Shown here piece by piece: positions 60,603 to 64,000 of a stretch of DNA of 64,000 bases. Origin of the DNA: Parapristionchus giblindavisi (taxonomy: Eukaryota; Nematoda; Chromadorea; Rhabditida; Diplogasteridae); NCBI GenBank assembly GCA_943737045.1, contig CALSFV010000226.1, positions 248,001 to 312,000 on the forward strand. Direction: 5' to 3'. The notes beneath the pieces were generated by a model. The model made no database searches. It was not told the DNA's origin and worked only from the letters and a program-made list of their open reading frames with translations. A program made the position numbers and the translations under genes. Numbering within the stretch: position 1 is the stretch's first letter; every line of letters begins with the position of its first letter.

Positions 60603-60610
60603 CTGAAATG
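60603..60610. repeat. right target-site duplication of the outer element (duplicate splice acceptor)
   Basis: CTGAAATG; minus-strand CATTTCAG. This is the acceptor copy closest to the donor at 60769, about 160 bp away, the likely size of the ancestral intron. Confidence 0.85.
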
Positions 60611-60769
60611 TGTTTCTTACAATCTTGTGGCGAGAGCGAGCTTTTGCACGAAAGCCAAAATTTGGATAGGCTAAGATCATGAGTTTCTCCACAGTTATTG
60701 AAGTTCTCCACTACCAGCAGAGAGTGGAAAGAAAAATTAGAAGAAAAAGGCACGAAAAACATTACTCAC

Positions 60770-60863
60770 CCAATGTTTTGGCAATTCTCTCATGTGTCCG
60801 AAGCACTCTCCTCTGATGTTCGACCATGCCGTTCTTCTTGCCAAAATGAACCCGTAGTGTAGT
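60770..60863 (-). CDS. receptor exon: third intracellular loop, 3' part
   Basis: Encodes LRVHFGKKNG and RVLRTHERIAKTL, a basic pre-TM6 stretch typical of amine receptors. Ends in phase 1 at donor G|GTGAGT and joins in frame to the TM6 exon 20.4 kb away. Confidence 0.88.
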
Positions 60864-60915
60864 CTGAGTGATCTTTGATCTTTTGGTCTTTGGACTCTGA
60901 TCTTTGATCTCTTAC

Positions 60916-61000
60916 CTGTTGGCTGATAGTGTTAGTGCGAAAATTCATATTGTGCCCGAGAATCATCAGAAAACCGCGATCTAGCGCCTTTTGACGCTTT
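60916..61000 (-). CDS. receptor exon: third intracellular loop, 5' part
   Basis: Acceptor TTTGCAG, donor CAG|GTAAGA. Encodes KRQKALDRGFLMILGHNM, in phase with both neighbours. Confidence 0.85.
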
Positions 61001-61079
61001 CTGCAAATATCAATTTAATGAGTGAACTGTGCAATTATCCCCGTTGTTAAGCTGTTTATAAATGAATAAATGCACAAAC

Positions 61080-61192
61080 CTGGCCAATTTGTAGATTCTC
61101 CAATACAGAGAAAGGGTGACTGATGCCGGCAGGAAGAAGGCTAAGACGACCGAATGGGCTAGGTAGCGAATTTCGTCACCGGCGAAGCATAC
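61080..61192 (-). CDS. receptor exon: TM5
   Basis: Encodes VCFAGDEIRYLAHSVVLAFF then LPASVTLSLYWRIYKLA. The FFLP and YWRIYKLAR features match TM5 of amine receptors. Confidence 0.9.
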
Positions 61193-61584
61193 CTGTCAGT
61201 TTTATTTATTTATATAATTTAATATATTAATTTTTCTACCCAATTGCATTAAAAAATAAGTATTTATTTAACTAACAATAGGTAGAAACAATGAATCATT
61301 AATATTATTATTATTATTATTATAAAATTTTAGTGTTGCTTTTTATTTTCAGATCATGCAAACGTTTTCACTATTAAATTTCACAGCTTTCATATTTACT
61401 TGCACTGGGCGTGATTGCCAATGGTTAGTAGATAGTACTTAATATATAATACAATATAACAATAAAACCTTATCAATTACATAGCGAATCATATATGGAG
61501 TCATCAGATCATGTGTGTAAATTGCTTATTTTTCGTCATTACATTTATGAAATAAATTACCAAAAATTTAATTTGTTTAAAGCG

Positions 61585-61675
61585 ACCCAAGTTGATTTTA
61601 AACTCTCCGCTCTGGTCACACTCTCTCGCTTTCTTTGTCTAAGAGAGAGAGTATAGCCAGAGCGGAGAGTAAAAT
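61585..61675. mobile_element. palindromic MITE (CTCCGCTCTGGC family) in receptor intron
   Basis: TTTTAAACTCTCCGCTCTGG pairs with CCAGAGCGGAGAGTAAAA around a CTTTCTTTGTCTAAG centre. Confidence 0.75.
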
Positions 61676-61712
61676 TACCTTGGATGAGCTTTTAAACTAC
61701 AGATAAACTCAC

Positions 61713-61817
61713 ATCATCTCCTTGATCTTTGACTCTCAGATCGTGCATATGCCACTTGACCGTCGCTAGTAGTACGCTCGAAGAGAACATCCAGATGATT
61801 ATCATCACAAGGATCAC
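61713..61817 (-). CDS. receptor exon: TM4
   Basis: Encodes VILVMIIIWMFSSSVLLATV with the conserved TM4 Trp, then a short polar loop. Phase 0 at both ends. Confidence 0.88.
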
Positions 61818-61882
61818 CTTCAATCGATTATTGATCTTTGATCTTTCATCTTTAGACTTTGATTTACAGATCTGAACCTCAC

Positions 61883-61978
61883 CTTCGTCTTGGTGACTAT
61901 GCTCTTGTACCGTAACGGCCGCGTCACGGCCATGTATCGATCGACGGATATCACGCAAATCGTCACCAAAAATTCACA
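61883..61978 (-). CDS. receptor exon: TM3 end with DRY motif
   Basis: Encodes VTICVISVDRYMAVTRPLRY. The upstream boundary is uncertain. The AG at 61979-61980 would leave a 20-bp intron and four extra residues between the TM3 Asp and DRY. Invariant helix spacing predicts a start at GTGACG (61966), which is preceded by TG and not AG. Confidence 0.85.
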
Positions 61979-61998
61979 CTACAGTACACCGCACTCAC

Positions 61999-62071
61999 CA
62001 CACTACACGTGCAGAATGTCACGTCCGCGGCTACACATATCCGGCACAACAGACGACCGAAGATCCATTTT
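61999..62071 (-). CDS. receptor exon: first extracellular loop and TM3 start
   Basis: Encodes KWIFGRLLCRICVAADVTFC with the conserved Trp-x-Phe-Gly loop, the disulfide Cys and the amine-binding Asp. Donor GTG|GTGAGT. Confidence 0.87.
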
Positions 62072-62287
62072 CTAAAATAACTTTATTTAATCTATTTTAA
62101 TTGTTTCACAAAGCTACGAGCCCCAGCCACTGGATTATTCATTCATTTCCCCACTGTGACTATTGATGGAATAAAACGATAAGATAAGATAAGGTTCAGA
62201 AAGTGTTCTTTTTTAAACTTTTCCATGAATGTGGGCGTGTCTTGATAAATAATATTTCAAAGCTTTTTGCAAAGGGGTATGGCTAAC

Positions 62288-62411
62288 CTGTAGATAAGAT
62301 GAAAAGCTCCAAGAGGAAGGACGATGACTCCTACGAGGAAATCAGTCAGTCCAATAAAATTAGAGTCGTGTTCCATACAATTAGAGTCGTGTTCGTTCGA
62401 CCAACACGGGC
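62288..62411 (-). CDS. receptor exon: TM2, frame-broken
   Basis: Begins ARVGRTNTTLI in one frame and ends IGLTDFLVGVIVLPLGAFHL in another. Both flanking splice sites look good. Length 124 is one base off what the neighbouring phases allow. A 15-mer, AACACGACTCTAATT, occurs twice 21 bp apart right at the frame change, pointing to a duplication plus small indel. Confidence 0.8.
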
Positions 62412-63020
62412 CTGTATCAGAACAATTACTGTATTGTATTATAAATGTATTACAGTGTTAAAATGTTCAATGATCCTCTGCTCGTCACTCATTAGAGGAT
62501 GCGACCGAAACATAATAGGGCACATTATTAGCTAACTTATTCATTAAAAAATGTGGATGCATATTTTTTTGTATATCCATAATACTATTAAATTAATTTA
62601 AAACACATTTATTAAGAGAGGGATAAGATGTGCATGAGTGACCTCTCACGACGTGCTTGTATCAAAAAAAAGTTGGTTTGATCTTGCTTTCAGGTGTCCT
62701 CCATCGCTGATACTCTCTCAAAACTGATTTTTTTTTGTAAATTACTTGCTCCCAGTAGAAAATGGCTTGGCTTATGCTACTGCGTCAGTAGAATTTTCAA
62801 TTTTATCATTAGTGTTTTAAAAAAATCTCATTTAAAAAAAGGGTGGACTCCCGCAAACATTTTCGTGAACAAACCGTGAAGACAGAAAGTTAGCAAAAGC
62901 TATTCCACATACCGTACACTATTTATTTTATGCTAATTCAGTTTATTGATCGCTAGAATCAAGAATGAATCGTGCTTGCAATCGCAGGTAAAGGTGCGCT
63001 TTTTGAAAATAAGAAAGTTC

Positions 63021-63083
63021 GGCAATAGGATTCGAACTCGTGACCATGCGCTATCTAGTCAGAAGTTATATCAATGCGCTAAG
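63021..63083 (-). other. tRNA-like remnant
   Basis: On the minus strand TTAGCGCATTGATATAAC resembles a D-arm/A box and GGTCACGAGTTCGAATCC a T-arm/B box. I could not pair an acceptor stem, so I treat it as a tRNA-derived SINE or pseudo-tRNA. Confidence 0.35.
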
Positions 63084-63256
63084 GGATTGTTGAGTGGTCA
63101 CTCTATCTTCTTGCATATCAATTGTAACTTGAATAAGAGAGATGCAAAAGATTTTAGCGAAGAGAGATATAAATAATATAATGAAATATAATGCAGATAA
63201 TTCGAAATGATCAACAAGAAATTGAAACAATTTCGGCAATAATATTATGTGTATAC

Positions 63257-63364
63257 CTTGAAACATAACACAAGCAGATTGCCGAATATGGTCATGAGAA
63301 TTGTGATAAAGGCGGGAACGGAGAGAAGGGCCAGTAAGTACTGTGGCACATCGGTACCGGCCAC
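63257..63364 (-). CDS. receptor exon: TM1
   Basis: Encodes VPQYLLALLSVPAFITILMT then IFGNLLVLCFK with the TM1 GN motif. Phase 0 at both ends with GT/AG sites. The upstream N-terminal exon and start codon are not visible before 64000. Confidence 0.88.
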
Positions 63365-63484
63365 CTACAATGACTTTATATTATTATTATTTCAATTTTA
63401 AAATGTTGCCCCAGGCATTTTCGCATATTATATGAGGCCGTTTGCGTAAGAATCGACTAATATCAGTGAAATCTGGCACAGTCA

Positions 63485-64000
63485 AAAAATCAAAATTTGT
63501 TGATTGGGGTTCTCAAGGGTGCTGATGACGATGCTCATGTTCATTTTGCACCTATATCCACCGTTGAGGCCAGACGACGTCGCGTTGAAATAGCACTTTT
63601 AGTCATTTCTCTTCACACGATGATGCTAAAATTTCCAGACTATACCCTCCGGGGCAGAATTCGATGGCGATCACGCCTGTCTAATTCATTTTTCGTGAAA
63701 AAGTTTCAGAAATTTTGAAAAATGGAATTTCTCTTAAAAACAAAAGTGTATTTTGCTTGATACACAGATCGGAACGGAATGACTTCAGGACCCCGTAGAA
63801 AAAATTTCAGCCAATTTGCTCCCGCGAAATTCGAGAAAATCAACTTTAAGCGTAGTCATTTTGCCGTTGAAGTGGAGGCAAGAAGCGAGAGTGTGTTGGT
63901 GCGAGAGAGCAGAGAGGCAGGTGAGGCGACATGGGAAGGAAGGGGGGGGTGGAAGTGGTTGCTTCCCTTCAACTTTCTCTGCTCTCTCACACCACCACAC
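63485..64000. repeat. diverged relative of the outer-element core (55890-56460)
   Basis: GTTCTCAAGGGTGCTG, CCACCGTTGAGGCCAGACG, then ATGGCGATCACGCCTGT and a region with TTTTGCCGTTGAAGTGGAGG follow the same order as in the tandem units, with many substitutions and indels. It continues to the window end. Confidence 0.7.

Larger units (their letters stand above)
33688..63364 (-). pseudogene. biogenic-amine-type 7TM receptor (tyramine/octopamine-like), transposon-expanded and possibly inactivated
   Basis: Twelve minus-strand exons are listed separately; the N-terminus lies beyond 63364. Class A landmarks are in order: GNLLV in TM1, GLTDFLVGV in TM2, WIFGRLLC and DVTFCTC in TM3, DRYMAVTRPLRY, a HERIAKTL basic loop, FCWLPFF in TM6, GYCNSMLNPIIY in TM7, a helix-8 stretch and a Ser/Arg-rich tail. 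The Asp of DVTFCTC and the HERIAKTL loop point to a monoamine receptor. Phases agree at nearly all junctions. Two lesions stand out. The TM2 exon (124 bp) does not fit its flanking phases and changes frame internally. The short TM3 intron has no AG acceptor at the position that keeps helix spacing. Introns hold a 20.2 kb nested transposon, a mariner, a fold-back and MITEs. I infer recent decay, but assembly error could also explain the lesions. Confidence 0.85.

Overview
The window looks like nematode nuclear DNA. It has many short introns with TTTCAG-type acceptors, a nematode-type srt chemoreceptor fragment, a metazoan TNFAIP8-like gene, a biogenic-amine-type GPCR, and a very heavy load of DNA transposons. 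Short GATCTTTGATC words are scattered through the whole window. I think a diplogastrid (Pristionchus-like) is likely, but that is impression only and rests on no search.

Layout. Positions 1-9.5 kb form an old, degenerate inverted duplication. A TNFAIP8-like gene lies head-to-head in each arm: a complete 9-exon, 202-codon copy on + (7098-9435) and a partial copy on - that runs off the left edge (1-1358). Positions 9.5-16.5 kb are mostly non-coding, with MITEs and the N-terminal half of an srt-type receptor (14896-15445, -). A Tc1-like element split by a nested fold-back lies at 16.5-20.0 kb. Positions 20.5-32 kb hold three dispersed copies of a ~1.6 kb repeat (each with a TATA-like box and a tRNA-like A/B box module) and a second, unrelated repeat series at 24.5-27.5 kb. 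I saw no convincing host gene there.

Positions 33.7-63.4 kb are one split gene on the - strand. Twelve exons encode a biogenic-amine-type 7TM receptor (TM1 at 63.3 kb, C-terminus at 33.7 kb). Its introns have been filled by transposons: a fold-back carrying a zinc-finger-like gene (35.9-38.7 kb), a decayed mariner (38.9-40.2 kb) and a 20.2 kb nested structure (40,359-60,602). The reading frame is broken in the TM2 exon and one TM3 intron lacks an AG acceptor, so the receptor may be a young pseudogene.

The nested structure is the most striking part of the window. An outer terminal-inverted-repeat element (TIR GGGGGCATGACAG, 8-bp duplication CTGAAATG) sits exactly on the splice acceptor of the TM6 exon, and its target-site duplication duplicates that acceptor. 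Inside its minisatellite lies a 14,500-bp Polinton/Maverick-type element (termini AGTAGT, 6-bp duplication TGGGTT) that is a giant palindrome. Two ~7.2 kb arms, nearly identical where compared, face each other across a 106-bp spacer. Each arm carries only pre-catalytic pieces of the usual gene set: an intron-containing, zinc-cluster N-terminal part of a protein-primed DNA polymerase B and the N-terminal part of an integrase, plus an unrecognised divergent gene. It resembles a snap-back, defective-interfering form of a virus-like transposon. After insertion, its right end and flank were tandemly triplicated as 1,661-bp units (54,881-59,863).
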